Below, in pieces: positions 36,963 through 46,283 of a stretch of 64,000 nt of DNA. Origin of the DNA: Paenibacillus polymyxa M1 (GTDB lineage Bacteria > Bacillota > Bacilli > Paenibacillales > Paenibacillaceae); the NCBI RefSeq assembly GCF_000237325.1, contig NC_017543.1, positions 124,001-188,000 on the forward strand, in the 5' to 3' direction. The notes under the pieces were generated by a model, which worked only from the letters and a program-made list of their open reading frames with translations, made no database searches and had not been told where the DNA came from. Numbering within the stretch: position 1 is the first letter of the stretch; each line of letters begins with the position of its first letter. The position numbers and the translations under genes were made by a program.

Positions 36963-37036
36963 ATATTTGTCTAACGACCACCACTATCCTCTCCTTTTAT
37001 TAGTGGAATTTTTCATACACTAAATTGTTAGTCCTC

Positions 37037-38473
37037 TTAAATTTTTATTAGTAATATTGAAATCAATAAAACTATTAAAAAAACAGAACAACCTATAATT
37101 AACTTTATTAATGACTTACTTTTTTTTATTTTTGTTAACACTTTAACTGTGCTTAATATATTTTCAAGAGTCTCCTCGGTTTCAATATCCTCTTCAAAAG
37201 GATCTGGTTGGTATGGGAGTTTAAACACGTTCCCAACCTTTAAATTTCTTTTTACATCTGCTATAGCTTGGCCATCTGTCAATGGGAGAACAATATTCCA
37301 TTTCTTTTGTTGCTCATATCCATTTGTACTAGAAAGAAACCTCTCAAGATGCCTCTGTTTCCACTCAATCCCACTACCTACCACAATCTGAATATCAGAT
37401 CTAAGAAATTCTTCGAAAAATTTCGTAGTATCATAGAATCCTAGATCTAAGATAATAAATGTGTACTCTGATGATAAAAGACTTATTAAATCAATTTCAT
37501 ATACATCTGATTTGTAATAGTTAACACCAGCGATTTTGAAACTTTTTGTCCCTACTGAAACATCATCATTTTTTATTCCTTCATGCGCCAGTTCAAGATA
37601 CTTAAAATCAGAGCTTTCGTTGCATTCTACCAAAGCAACACTATTTCCTTGGCGTGCCAAAAAACTTGCCATAGCTACAGAAGTGTGTGTTACACCCACC
37701 CCCGAATAAACTCCAGTAATGCCTACAACAACTGAACCTATTATCCGGTCCTTAACTACAATTTTTTCTTTGACACTCGGAAATGGAATTTGAAAATCTT
37801 CCATTTCATCATCTATAATCAGCTCTCTTTCAGGCCGCTTTTTCTCTTCTTTTGATATCTGATTATTTTGCTTTTCACATTTTGGAGCTTGAACATCGGT
37901 TTGCGTCACCGCTTCTTCTTTCTGACTTTCATTTTTTGCCGTATGATAAACCCGTTCACTTTTTAAAGTAAGTTCACTTGCTCCCCTATCAATTTTTCTC
38001 CATAAAATGTCTTTGTTGTACTCCCGATACTTAGAAACCTCAGCAAATTCTTTAGGGAATTCAAAGCTCCTAATAAGTTCCCTTACATCTATTGAATTAT
38101 TTGTTGAGGCTTTAACGAATATATTGTAAATTCCAATCCCCACTAGTTCCGAAAGGAACGGATGTCCTTCACTTTCGTTTGATAAAACAGCGAATTTAAT
38201 GTCGCTGTGTCTAGAACGAATAGTTAAAAGACAATCAGACAAAAATTCTAATCTCTTATCATTCAACTTGTATGATAAGTCTGTTGTAATAATAAGAGCG
38301 TATATGGGTTCATCATTTATATAGCTCATTTCAATTGCTTCAATTAAATGTTCGGCCATAACGACAATGTCACTAACTTTGTACTCATGTTGTTCTACAA
38401 ACTTTTTCAGTTTCGTTGCAAATTCAGTATTTTGAGAGCCAATAATCACTCTTCGTGGTTCATTACCTACCAC
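37037..38473 (-). CDS. CpaE/TadZ-like receiver-ParA protein
   Basis: A 478-residue protein. The N-terminal part (about 5-130) resembles a receiver/atypical-receiver domain, as in CpaE/TadZ; the C-terminal part (about 245-430) is ParA-like (VVGITGVYSGVGVTHTSVAM, where the P-loop GxGxT is kept but Lys is His). It ends in a membrane helix (about 455-475) which is unusual. I chose the GTG at 38473, after AGGGGG; the ORF's ATG at 38518 overlaps the HTH gene. A Tad localisation factor is likely. Confidence 0.65.
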   Translation of the reverse strand: MVGNEPRRVIIGSQNTEFATKLKKFVEQHEYKVSDIVVMAEHLIEAIEMSYINDEPIYALIITTDLSYKLNDKRLEFLSDCLLTIRSRHSDIKFAVLSNESEGHPFLSELVGIGIYNIFVKASTNNSIDVRELIRSFEFPKEFAEVSKYREYNKDILWRKIDRGASELTLKSERVYHTAKNESQKEEAVTQTDVQAPKCEKQNNQISKEEKKRPERELIIDDEMEDFQIPFPSVKEKIVVKDRIIGSVVVGITGVYSGVGVTHTSVAMASFLARQGNSVALVECNESSDFKYLELAHEGIKNDDVSVGTKSFKIAGVNYYKSDVYEIDLISLLSSEYTFIILDLGFYDTTKFFEEFLRSDIQIVVGSGIEWKQRHLERFLSSTNGYEQQKKWNIVLPLTDGQAIADVKRNLKVGNVFKLPYQPDPFEEDIETEETLENILSTVKVLTKIKKSKSLIKLIIGCSVFLIVLLISILLIKI

Positions 38474-38486
38474 TGTGTTTAACCCC

Positions 38487-38699
38487 CTACTCCCAAAGAG
38501 ACTGTCCAAATATTTCATTTATTGCTTGTTTGATCTCCGTACCTGGTTCTTCTTTATTTTTTTCATATCGAGAAATCATTACTTGATATACACGAAGTTT
38601 TGGATTCTTCTCTTTTAAAACTTCTACCAACTTCTCTTGCGTCCACCCCTTCCTCATTCGTAATAATTTCAACTTTTCAGCAGGTTTATCAATAACCAC
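38487..38699 (-). CDS. HTH (Cro/C1-type) regulator
   Basis: A 70-residue XRE-type DNA-binding protein: LKLLRMRKGWTQEKLVEVLKE, then YQVMISRYEKNKEEP. I use the GTG at 38699, preceded by GGGGGGTG, and not the ATG at 38744. It lies behind hairpin E6 and before the CpaE-like gene, with the two stops/starts 13 bp apart, so it probably controls the secretion genes. Confidence 0.75.
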   Translation of the reverse strand: MVIDKPAEKLKLLRMRKGWTQEKLVEVLKEKNPKLRVYQVMISRYEKNKEEPGTEIKQAINEIFGQSLWE

Positions 38700-38729
38700 A
38701 GAGACACCCCCCATCGCTTTTTTTACAAC

Positions 38730-38778
38730 AAAAAAGCACACCAACTAACCCTATATAGGGTTTGGTCAGCGTGCTTCG
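38730..38778 (-). promoter_or_regulatory. Leader terminator hairpin E6
   Basis: GAAGCACGCTGACC opens and GGGTTAGTTGGTGTGCTTTTTT closes, with an inner AACCCTATATAGGGTT hairpin. It is close to E3 in sequence and lies in the leader of the HTH gene. Confidence 0.7.
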
Positions 38779-38870
38779 CTATTGACATCTCTATGTGGTT
38801 TTTATTTATACACTCTTTACAGAAACTATCCTAGTATATTCTAAATGAGGTGTCAAACGCTCTATCCAGC

Positions 38871-39656
38871 TTATTTTTTTAATTCTTCTTCCATCCGTTC
38901 CGGAAGATGTTTATCTACATAATCATTAATAAATTGTACCTTTTTAGCAGTGTCTTCTCTTTTAATAATAAAACCAACTTTGGCAGGATCTTTCGCCCAT
39001 TCTTCTTCTGCTTCTCTTTTAAGTTCATTCTTAAGTCGCATTTCAGTAATGTAAATGTCCACCTGGTAACTTCTTATTAGTATCTCAGTTTCTTTCTGTC
39101 TCTCTTTCTCTTTTTCCTCCTCAACTTTTGCCTTCTCTGCAGCCTCCTTGGCCCTCTCAGCTTCTTCTTGTTCTCTCACCTTTGGATCAGGAAGAGCGAG
39201 TCTTGTTCTATTCTCAAATTCTTGATATAACTCTTCTTTAAACTTGCGCATCTCATCCTTCATAAGTTCAATCCGGTCATCCAACTCGTCATTAACTCTC
39301 TCAATAAATCGATCCATTGTAACTAGTTCGCTGCTACTTGAAGTCTGCTGATTTAAATCATAGTAATTTAGTTTTCCTTCAAATTGTTTTTGAACTGCAT
39401 TTGCCATAAATTCTGAAGATAAATTTTTTCCATAAAGTTCTTTTTGCTGATGCCAAAATATAACTATATCGATTTCGAGCTGGAATAATACTCTTTCTCT
39501 TTTATGTTCTGTACGCGATAGCGTGTGAACTTTATACTTTTCAAGCGCATTGAACCATGTCCTTAATGTTACAACTGGGATATTCAATCCTTTTTCTTGC
39601 TTCAAGTATTCGGAAGCTTTCCCTAGTGTCCAATAAGGTTCTTCAATTGTAGACAA
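38871..39656 (-). CDS. MerR-like DNA-binding coiled-coil protein
   Basis: A 261-residue protein with an N-terminal MerR-like winged helix (YWTLGKASEYLKQEKGLNIP, then VTLRTWFNALEKYKVHTLSR) and a long charged coiled coil (about 125-225: REQEEAERAKEAAEKAKVEE). This layout recalls RacA/KfrA-like plasmid and chromosome anchoring proteins. I start it at the TTG at 39656, after AAAGGGGTGAGGG; the 35 upstream residues of the open frame are hydrophobic and lack a site. It is divergent from the ParM gene across the 12-bp iteron region, to which it may bind. Confidence 0.65.
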   Translation of the reverse strand: MSTIEEPYWTLGKASEYLKQEKGLNIPVVTLRTWFNALEKYKVHTLSRTEHKRERVLFQLEIDIVIFWHQQKELYGKNLSSEFMANAVQKQFEGKLNYYDLNQQTSSSSELVTMDRFIERVNDELDDRIELMKDEMRKFKEELYQEFENRTRLALPDPKVREQEEAERAKEAAEKAKVEEEKEKERQKETEILIRSYQVDIYITEMRLKNELKREAEEEWAKDPAKVGFIIKREDTAKKVQFINDYVDKHLPERMEEELKK

Positions 39657-40302
39657 TTCCCTCACCCCTTTCAGCAGAAAATACATAATATAATTATAAG
39701 CTCCAATTAAAACATAAGCTATATATAACCTATCATAAAATTTATATTTATATCGCAACACAAAAACTATAGAATATATTCATGCTTTCAACTGCCTGAT
39801 ACCATAACAAACAAATCATTTCATTATTGAGATAATCTAAGGATTGATAAATGAATTCAAGCATTAATATTAATATAGGCTATGAGAATAATAGAGACTA
39901 CATAAAGCTTATATATAGATTCAAGCAAAAATACAAATTAAATTTTGAAGAATATATTTTTTCTTATAATATAAACTACAAAATAAATATATAATATATC
40001 GGAAACGAACAAAATTTTATGTATTCTATAATCTACAAACTTATATAGAATACATAAAATTTTCCTGTATATATAGGATACATTATTGGTTTTATAGATT
40101 ATATTATTCTCTCTTCATTGTAGTTCTACTTAACCTTCTATAATACATATAGGATATATTTATGATGTATACTATATAATTTCAGTTATATATTCTATAT
40201 TAAAATCCACTTTTTTAAGTGACCGTCCTATATGTAGCATATATTATAGGTATAGAATATATTTTTCGCCTTGATTCTCTACCTCTTTGTGATATAATCA
40301 AT
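39657..40302. repeat. AT-rich region with seven 12-bp iterons
   Basis: Seven copies of TATAGRATAYAT occur at 39769, 40019 (inverted), 40044, 40072, 40148, 40188 (inverted) and 40250. Copies two and three sit in a perfect 20-bp inverted repeat (40011-40030 with 40044-40063) separated by 13 bp. The block between the MerR-like gene and the ParM operon is over 75% AT. It looks like a centromere or replication origin. Confidence 0.65.
40271..40298 (+). promoter_or_regulatory. Promoter of ParM-like operon
   Basis: TTGATT (40271) and TATAAT (40293) are 16 bp apart. The pentamer array starts directly downstream, suiting autoregulation. Confidence 0.65.
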
Positions 40303-40352
40303 ATAAGTTAAGTTAATTGAGTTAACTTAACTTAAAATAAGTTAACTCAATA
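40303..40352. repeat. Pentamer repeat array 3 (centromere/operator)
   Basis: AAGTTAAGTTAATTGAGTTA, AACTTAACTTAA and GTTAACTCAA in succession between the promoter and the ribosome site of the ParM gene. This is where a ParR-like protein would bind both as centromere and repressor. Confidence 0.65.
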
Positions 40353-40379
40353 TTACTAAAAAATTGGAGGTTTTACATT

Positions 40380-41573
40380 TTGGAAAACAAACCTTTTAAT
40401 CTATTTGGGGGTTCAGACGCAGGAAACACAACAATTAAAATATCTTTTGTAAATAAAGAAGGTAATATTGAAAGTTTTCCCATCGCTACATTAGTAGCAC
40501 CGGCTGATGAGAAAGGTGATCCTCTAAAAAACAATAGTAAAGTTTCTATGACGGATCGGCTCCATGTCTACATACAATCAAAGGCTATTAAGGGTACTTA
40601 TTATTACGTAGGTAACTTTGCACGTGATAAGAAAGATGTAGAACAACCTGATGGGGGTCCAAAATTTTCAAGCGAATTACACTTTGTTACAGAATTGACT
40701 GGCCTTGCAATTGCAGCTGCTTCTTTAGAAGAATATTATGTTACTCACAATTATGCAGGTGGACTTCCTATTGAAGAATTCAAGGTAAGAGGCGGAGAAT
40801 TCCTTGAAAAAATAAAAGGAGAACACAAAATTGAATTTTTGGACGGTTTATTTTTAGGAAAAACTGTTACGATTAACATTACAGGCGGGGAAGTTAATAT
40901 TGAGGGAGCTACAACTTCTTTAGCGTTAACTAACGATATTGTAAATAATAAGATTATTGAGTTGCCGACCGCTAAAGACTTTGATGAAAACGACTATGTT
41001 ATAGGTGACTTGGGCGCCGGTACAACAGATGTTGCTCTATTCCAAGAAGACGGTCTTAATGGAATAAATAGTACGAACTTTACATTTGGCACAAACAAGT
41101 TTATCGATGATATAATCAAAGAAATATCTGAAATCCAAGAGTTTAAGGATACTCATGCATTTTTGAAAGAGAACAATATTGAAATAGAATCACCATTTTC
41201 TAATCGTGAACAATTTATAAATCAAGTTGTTAAACCACAAGTGAAGCAAATGATACAGGACAAAAAATATGAACCAAAATTTAAAATTTCCTGGGGACGT
41301 GTAGTTGACATCGATGTAACTCAAACTGTTCTTAAGTATATGGAAGACTATTCCAAAGAAGTAGACAAGAACTTCAATCTATTTTCTTATACAAAAGCAG
41401 CAAATGTCCGGAATTTTTACTTAGTTGGTGGCGGAGTATTATTCGGATACTATTATTTCCGAAATTTAAAGTTTTACAAACTTCCCGATATTAAAGTAAT
41501 TGAGGAAGCTCAGTACTTCACAAGTCGAGCTTATCTCATAAACTCGTACATTTCACAAATGATAGGGAATTAA
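40380..41573 (+). CDS. ParM/Alp-type actin-like segregation protein
   Basis: A 397-residue actin-fold ATPase. Phosphate-1 motif GGSDAGNTTIK is at about 10-20, phosphate-2 GDLGAGTTDVAL at about 209-220, and the adenosine motif YLVGGGVLFG at about 347-356. Start is TTG after GGAGG. It should form filaments that push plasmid copies apart, with the small protein downstream as adaptor and the repeats upstream as centromere. Confidence 0.9.
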   Translation: MENKPFNLFGGSDAGNTTIKISFVNKEGNIESFPIATLVAPADEKGDPLKNNSKVSMTDRLHVYIQSKAIKGTYYYVGNFARDKKDVEQPDGGPKFSSELHFVTELTGLAIAAASLEEYYVTHNYAGGLPIEEFKVRGGEFLEKIKGEHKIEFLDGLFLGKTVTINITGGEVNIEGATTSLALTNDIVNNKIIELPTAKDFDENDYVIGDLGAGTTDVALFQEDGLNGINSTNFTFGTNKFIDDIIKEISEIQEFKDTHAFLKENNIEIESPFSNREQFINQVVKPQVKQMIQDKKYEPKFKISWGRVVDIDVTQTVLKYMEDYSKEVDKNFNLFSYTKAANVRNFYLVGGGVLFGYYYFRNLKFYKLPDIKVIEEAQYFTSRAYLINSYISQMIGN

Positions 41574-41630
41574 CATCAAATAACAAACAACCGAAAAGGG
41601 AAGGGTGTTTGCATCAAAAGGGGGTAAATT

Positions 41631-42056
41631 ATGAGTGAACAACACAACCTGAAGCAATTTGTAAGAGGGAAGGGGTTTACCTTTACCCCCTCCCGTATTC
41701 CTGATAGTAATGGTTTTGATTATATCACTGAGCTAAATCAGTTATTACAAAATAGCCATGAAAGTCAAAACAAGTTTATGGAGACTATGTTAAGAGATGC
41801 TATTGCATATAACAAATTAAAGTCAGCAGGGCTCCTTAATAAAATTAATGCAGACATAACTTCGGGTGGAACTCCTATAAATACCACTCAAGCAGCAACT
41901 TCTACAGGGACAAATAATCATGATTATGGAATTCCTATTAAACCGGAGATAGTATCTAACGAATCCTCTACACCGGATACCTCTGAACATACAGGAATGT
42001 CAGATGTTGAAATGCGCTTAATGGAGAGGGCAAGGAAAACGAAACTAAAAATTTAA
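41631..42056 (+). CDS. ParR-like adaptor of the ParM system (candidate)
   Basis: A 141-residue protein 58 bp downstream of the ParM gene. The first 75 residues have an ordered helical pattern (YITELNQLLQNSHESQNKFM), followed by a Ser/Thr-rich linker and a basic C-terminal helix (MRLMERARKTKLKI). This layout (DNA-binding start, flexible linker, C-terminal filament-binding helix) fits ParR-type adaptors. The call rests on position and layout. Confidence 0.55.
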   Translation: MSEQHNLKQFVRGKGFTFTPSRIPDSNGFDYITELNQLLQNSHESQNKFMETMLRDAIAYNKLKSAGLLNKINADITSGGTPINTTQAATSTGTNNHDYGIPIKPEIVSNESSTPDTSEHTGMSDVEMRLMERARKTKLKI

Positions 42057-42067
42057 AATTTTAATTG

Positions 42068-42118
42068 GAAACCTTTATGTGAACTCTTTTATTTACAGAG
42101 TGCATATAAAGGTTTTTT
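42068..42118 (+). terminator. Terminator of ParM operon
   Basis: AACCTTTAT...GAACTCT pairs with AGAGTGC ATATAAAGGTT, followed by TTTT. Confidence 0.7.
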
Positions 42119-42173
42119 CTCTAGTATTAGAGCAGCTGAACGTTTTTTTGAGTGGTTAACATAAAATGAATTA

Positions 42174-42320
42174 TTATTTCACCAAAAAATTTCTATTTAA
42201 ATATTTAATTAGAAGGCTTTCATTCAGATCGCCTCCTAATTCTCCTATTAAGTCACTAAGATTTATAAAAGATCGCCAACGGACAGTGTTACCTCTTGTT
42301 TTAAATGAAAAGATGTCCAT
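42174..42320 (-). CDS. Possible small protein, 48 aa
   Basis: The minus frame reads MDIFSFKTRGNTVRWRSFIN, then LSDLIGELGGDLNESLLIKY. The residue pattern looks coding, but the ribosome site is weak (GAATGTGAAT). Confidence 0.3.
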   Translation of the reverse strand: MDIFSFKTRGNTVRWRSFINLSDLIGELGGDLNESLLIKYLNRNFLVK

Positions 42321-42359
42321 ATTCACATTCTCTAACTTACTCGGTTAATCCGAACCTAT

Positions 42360-44033
42360 TGTAGTTTATCTATATTACAAAGTCGACTATACGAGTACTA
42401 AATAAGCCCTTTCAAGATTTTTTCTTTTTCTCATAGAAACTTGGAACACGAAACCAGTGAATAATCAGAAAATTATTAAATCTTTCTGCAATATAAACTT
42501 GCAAAACTCAGTGTTTTTAAAATAAACGTAAATTTATAGGAAGGATCTCTAAGTTTACTCTTTCCAACTTTGCTAAAGGCGGCAGCAAGAGGGGGAAATC
42601 TTAAAATTGACTACACCGGATATGGCATACTTAAGTGCGATATCCAGTTTGTAACCAGCAAAATGGGCGTATTTCTAGATTTTAAAACAGTAGGAAGCTG
42701 GTTCATACGTCAGCAGCGGTAGAACAGACAGTTTGAGCGTGGCCTATGAGGATTTTTGCCAATTTTTTTGACTGGGATATTGATGTTGTAATTGATGATG
42801 GATATGGACGTACGGCGAATCATACGCTGCACTTGTTAGGACCACCAAATCCGATGGACTTTATTCTTACTAATCTGACTTTAATGGATGGCTTTCAGTT
42901 TTGGCTCAAGAGGAAGTACGTCAGAGAGAACTTTAATGGGGGAGATTACATCTACGGATACGTTTAATACCTATTTATGCTAAGTGGTCGGTACAAAGCC
43001 AGGAAACGGGCAAACAGACGCTTCATTAGATGTACTGTAGTGTACCTAAGATCATTAAAACGATCAGGATTTAGCCAGGGCTTAATGTGCTGTTCAGTTG
43101 AGGTGTATATCGGCGACTTATAAATTTCGGCCGACGCCTTTATAAACCAACCGAGCCATCAGGATTGAGCCGTGGAATCTCCTACAAAAGCGTACGAGAA
43201 AAACGAAATCATAGCTGATATGGTTAGGCTTGTTCCGGTAGATCTGATTGCTTAATCGATCTCAGATAAGCCTTCTCAGAGCCAGAAAGGTGAAACAGCC
43301 GTTATAACGGTAAAAATTAAAAATGTAAGGCATTGAAGATTCAATAGATAATGGTACGGAAGGACATCACAGCCAGTTAGCCTATCTGACTAAGAATAGA
43401 ACGCCAGATTGGGGTACACAACATCACATCATCGTGCTGGTTGGTCCAGTTAATGAGTATGGTACCAGCCACTGCTAGTAAAACGTCTACGGCCAAAAGC
43501 TCGCTACTTAAGGCTATGAGCCGAAGATTATGACAAAACAGATTGGAAAAACAAATTCCACCAGGATTCAACGAAACAACGTAACCAATTAAAGGTACCC
43601 ATATTGGAGCTACTCCAAGCGAAGTCATTACCAAGGTCTTTGATGGTAGTGATAATTGCATCAAAACGATTAAGCTGGAACAAACTTGGAGATAGAGAAG
43701 AGCTGAATGCTTTATGAGCAATTCAATGGTCTAAGTGCAGACAGATAGGATACGACTTTACAGCTCTCAGATTGATTCTTAAGATTGATTTTTTTCATTA
43801 ATCGGAATGATTTCGTTGGTTTAATTTTATTGTGTCTGACTAAACCTTGTTCTTTATTTCACGGTTTTGAACGGGGAACGTCCAGATAAGAATTATTTCT
43901 TACAAGAGGGGAAGTCATTTTTGCCTTCCGACCCAAAGAAAACTCATCCCGAACCTAAGTAAACTTTCTAAGACTTTATAATAAGAAAGATATAAACACC
44001 CTATTAAGCAAGACGTAATCAATACATTTTGTG
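42360..44033. other. Decayed region, no intact gene
   Basis: About 1.7 kb with many short frames that break within 70 codons (for example 42746-42967 on the plus strand). Coding-like text appears in several phases, which suggests old, heavily mutated genes inserted into the maintenance region. I could not identify the ancestor. Confidence 0.5.
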
Positions 44034-44095
44034 TTTAACTTAACTCAACTTAACTTAACTCAACTTAACTTAACTTAATTTAAGTTAAGTTAAAA
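44034..44095. repeat. Pentamer repeat array 4
   Basis: The longest of the four arrays: alternating AACTT and AACTC units, then TTAATTTAAGTTAAGTTAA. It lies 340 bp before the replication-relaxation gene. Confidence 0.65.
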
Positions 44096-44170
44096 AGACT
44101 TGTATATTTCTATTACCCTAGCAGATTCTCTCAGATTGATTTTATTACAATAAAAAACCAGTATTCTCTA

Positions 44171-44281
44171 GTGGAATTTTAGGTGTATTTATAAGTGGAA
44201 TGTAAAGTGGAATATCTAATGTAATTTGGTGTGGAACCAGCACCTTGCATTCCACCTTACTTTACACCTCGAATTACACCT
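44171..44281. repeat. Second iteron cluster (AGTGGAAT)
   Basis: AGTGGAAT occurs at 44171, 44195 and 44207; GGTGGAAT is inverted at 44250; related GGTGTAA and GGTGTGGAA units fill the rest in both orientations. Position just before the replication-relaxation gene suggests an origin or control region. Confidence 0.6.
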
Positions 44282-44441
44282 TTAAAGATAAACTGAAAGT
44301 CTTGATCTGCTTGAATACTCATTTAGAATCTGATAGTTTGACTTTATTATTGAAAAGGGTTAAAAGAAGCGTGAATAAATACGATTAAAGGAACGCATGA
44401 AATATGAGCCCTTTTAAGGTTCTAAGAAAGGAAGTTTTTGA

Positions 44442-45797
44442 ATGCCGAACGTAGGGTCATATTATTTCAGTAACACCGAATTGAGCATTATAACATCTTT
44501 ATTCATATATCGTTGCGGCACGGCCGAGCAAATTACATATATGATACAACCTGAACTAGCAAAAAACCTCACGATCAAGAAGGATGAGGTTAAAGGTTAT
44601 AGCGGTCGCACAAAATATATAGCTAGACTATTACATAATCTAGCTGAGAGAAATCTTGTAACAACAATGAAGACTCCTCACTCGATGCGATTGATTTATT
44701 TTCTCACACAAGAGGGTTTAAATTGTGCATATACCATTCTTGGGATAGAAGAGCACTCCGCGAGTCTTGCGAGTGGGTGGTCAGGTGATTTTGGCTATTT
44801 TGATTACCATCTTTATAAACCTTCAGTAGAAAGATTTATGCATCATAACCTTTCAGTAAACTTCCATATTCAGATGTTGTATTATGCATCCTTTAAAAAT
44901 TTCCACTATGAATTTATTGATAATCGTTATGCCTCTAGAGAGTTTACTTTAGTTAAAGAGGGAAGGAAAATGAAAAGGTTCTTTCGACCAGATGGAGAAT
45001 TTAAAATTAATGATATTTATCATTATTGGATAGAAATAGATATGTCTACTGAACGTGGTGAAAAATTAGCTGACAAATTTGAATCCTATCGAGATTACTT
45101 AGATGTTATTACTGAGGGAATACCATTTTCCGAAATGAATGAGACTCCGCATACAATTATCTTTCATTCATCAGCAATCTATATAGCAGCACGATGGAAA
45201 TCAGTTTTGAACGCCTTTATAACAAAAATGAAACATTTCACCGGCTTAATAAATTTCAGACTTACCAACAACTCAACTTTAGAACATGCAGTAGTTGCTG
45301 AACTTTCACGAGAAGAACATCAGAACAAAGTTCTTAAAAACTTACAGTTCTATCTAATGAAAGAGGAAGGATTTTTAGGGTTGCCAGATACACGTACTCA
45401 AAAGCCAAACTTCATAAAGTTGTTGCCTTCCGATGAAAAAGCGTTAGGTTGGTCGCCCAACATTATAATTGTCGATAAAAGTGACGGAACAAAACAGATT
45501 CTTCTATTCGAACGTTTTGAAGGAATGGAAAGTATAGGACTTGCTAGAATCCTTGATTTCAATAAAAAATTTAAGTCCTTAGAAATAGGGAAAACCGAGC
45601 ACATAAAAGAAATTATCCCTGTTTTATATTTTTTCGATGTTGTACCTAATGCTCAATCCTACACTATGACATCTGTAGAGATTGATTTACGTGGGATCTT
45701 TAACAAATTGATTTTGCACGATGCAAAAAATAATGTATGGTTAGATGGGAACGATCAAAGTCAGATTCATACTAACCCGCTGATGTACAGATGTTAA
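44442..45797 (+). CDS. Replication-relaxation family protein
   Basis: A 451-residue protein of the replication-relaxation type known from Firmicute plasmids: an N-terminal winged helix (LSIITSLFIYRCGTAEQITY, then LARLLHNLAERNLVTTMKT), and a central part with RPDGEF...YWIEIDMSTE, an acidic metal-site-like pattern similar to endonuclease folds. The exact role in plasmid replication is not settled. RBS AAAGGAAG. Upstream repeats and a terminator hairpin (45846-45872) frame it as a single transcript. Confidence 0.75.
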   Translation: MPNVGSYYFSNTELSIITSLFIYRCGTAEQITYMIQPELAKNLTIKKDEVKGYSGRTKYIARLLHNLAERNLVTTMKTPHSMRLIYFLTQEGLNCAYTILGIEEHSASLASGWSGDFGYFDYHLYKPSVERFMHHNLSVNFHIQMLYYASFKNFHYEFIDNRYASREFTLVKEGRKMKRFFRPDGEFKINDIYHYWIEIDMSTERGEKLADKFESYRDYLDVITEGIPFSEMNETPHTIIFHSSAIYIAARWKSVLNAFITKMKHFTGLINFRLTNNSTLEHAVVAELSREEHQNKVLKNLQFYLMKEEGFLGLPDTRTQKPNFIKLLPSDEKALGWSPNIIIVDKSDGTKQILLFERFEGMESIGLARILDFNKKFKSLEIGKTEHIKEIIPVLYFFDVVPNAQSYTMTSVEIDLRGIFNKLILHDAKNNVWLDGNDQSQIHTNPLMYRC

Positions 45798-45845
45798 CAG
45801 CTATGGCAGTATTGAATTTAATATGGATTCTTTAAATTAATTAAT

Positions 45846-45877
45846 CTCGCTGAAAAATGCACCTTCAGCGAGAATTT
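45846..45877 (+). terminator. Terminator after replication-relaxation gene
   Basis: CTCGCTGAA (45846-45854) pairs with TTCAGCGAG (45864-45872), followed by AATTT. Confidence 0.6.
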
Positions 45878-45987
45878 ACGGCTGGACAAGCGAAAAATTT
45901 TTTTACCTTTTTGTGCTCTCTTTTCAACAGATCAATTCAATTTAAGTAGAACAACACACTTGCGTTTCAATGGTATATTCTCCATTT

Positions 45988-46257
45988 TTATTTAATATGC
46001 CGTCGTTTTCTTTTCAGCTCAGGTACGACGCATTCTGCGATCCTATTTGTGCTGTCTGAAAATGCCTCTTCAATAAACGTTTCCATAACCCGGCTTGTAA
46101 TCATTTCAGGCGTAATTTCATACTCCGTGTTGACTCTTTTATTAATAGCCTCACAAATCATCTGCAGTTGGTAATGACTCACCCTACTAATTCGAAATGT
46201 GATGACTCTGTATCTCCATGTTTCCTTCCACCATTGATAGATCGAATCAATAACCAT
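45988..46257 (-). CDS. Small ribbon-helix-helix-like protein
   Basis: An 89-residue protein with a strand-helix-helix pattern (YRVITFRISRVSHYQLQMIC, then TPEMITSRVMETFIEEAF). This is the pattern of ribbon-helix-helix DNA-binding proteins. It follows the 222-residue gene on the same strand by 26 bp and ends in a basic tail (KRKRRHIK). A plasmid copy-control or mobilisation role is possible. Confidence 0.45.
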   Translation of the reverse strand: MVIDSIYQWWKETWRYRVITFRISRVSHYQLQMICEAINKRVNTEYEITPEMITSRVMETFIEEAFSDSTNRIAECVVPELKRKRRHIK

Positions 46258-46283
46258 ACGTTATCACCCCGTCCTTTATTCAA

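Noticed and set aside
42746-42967. 73-codon frame as a real gene
   Set aside because: It has no ribosome site, and the surrounding text reads as coding only in broken pieces of several phases.
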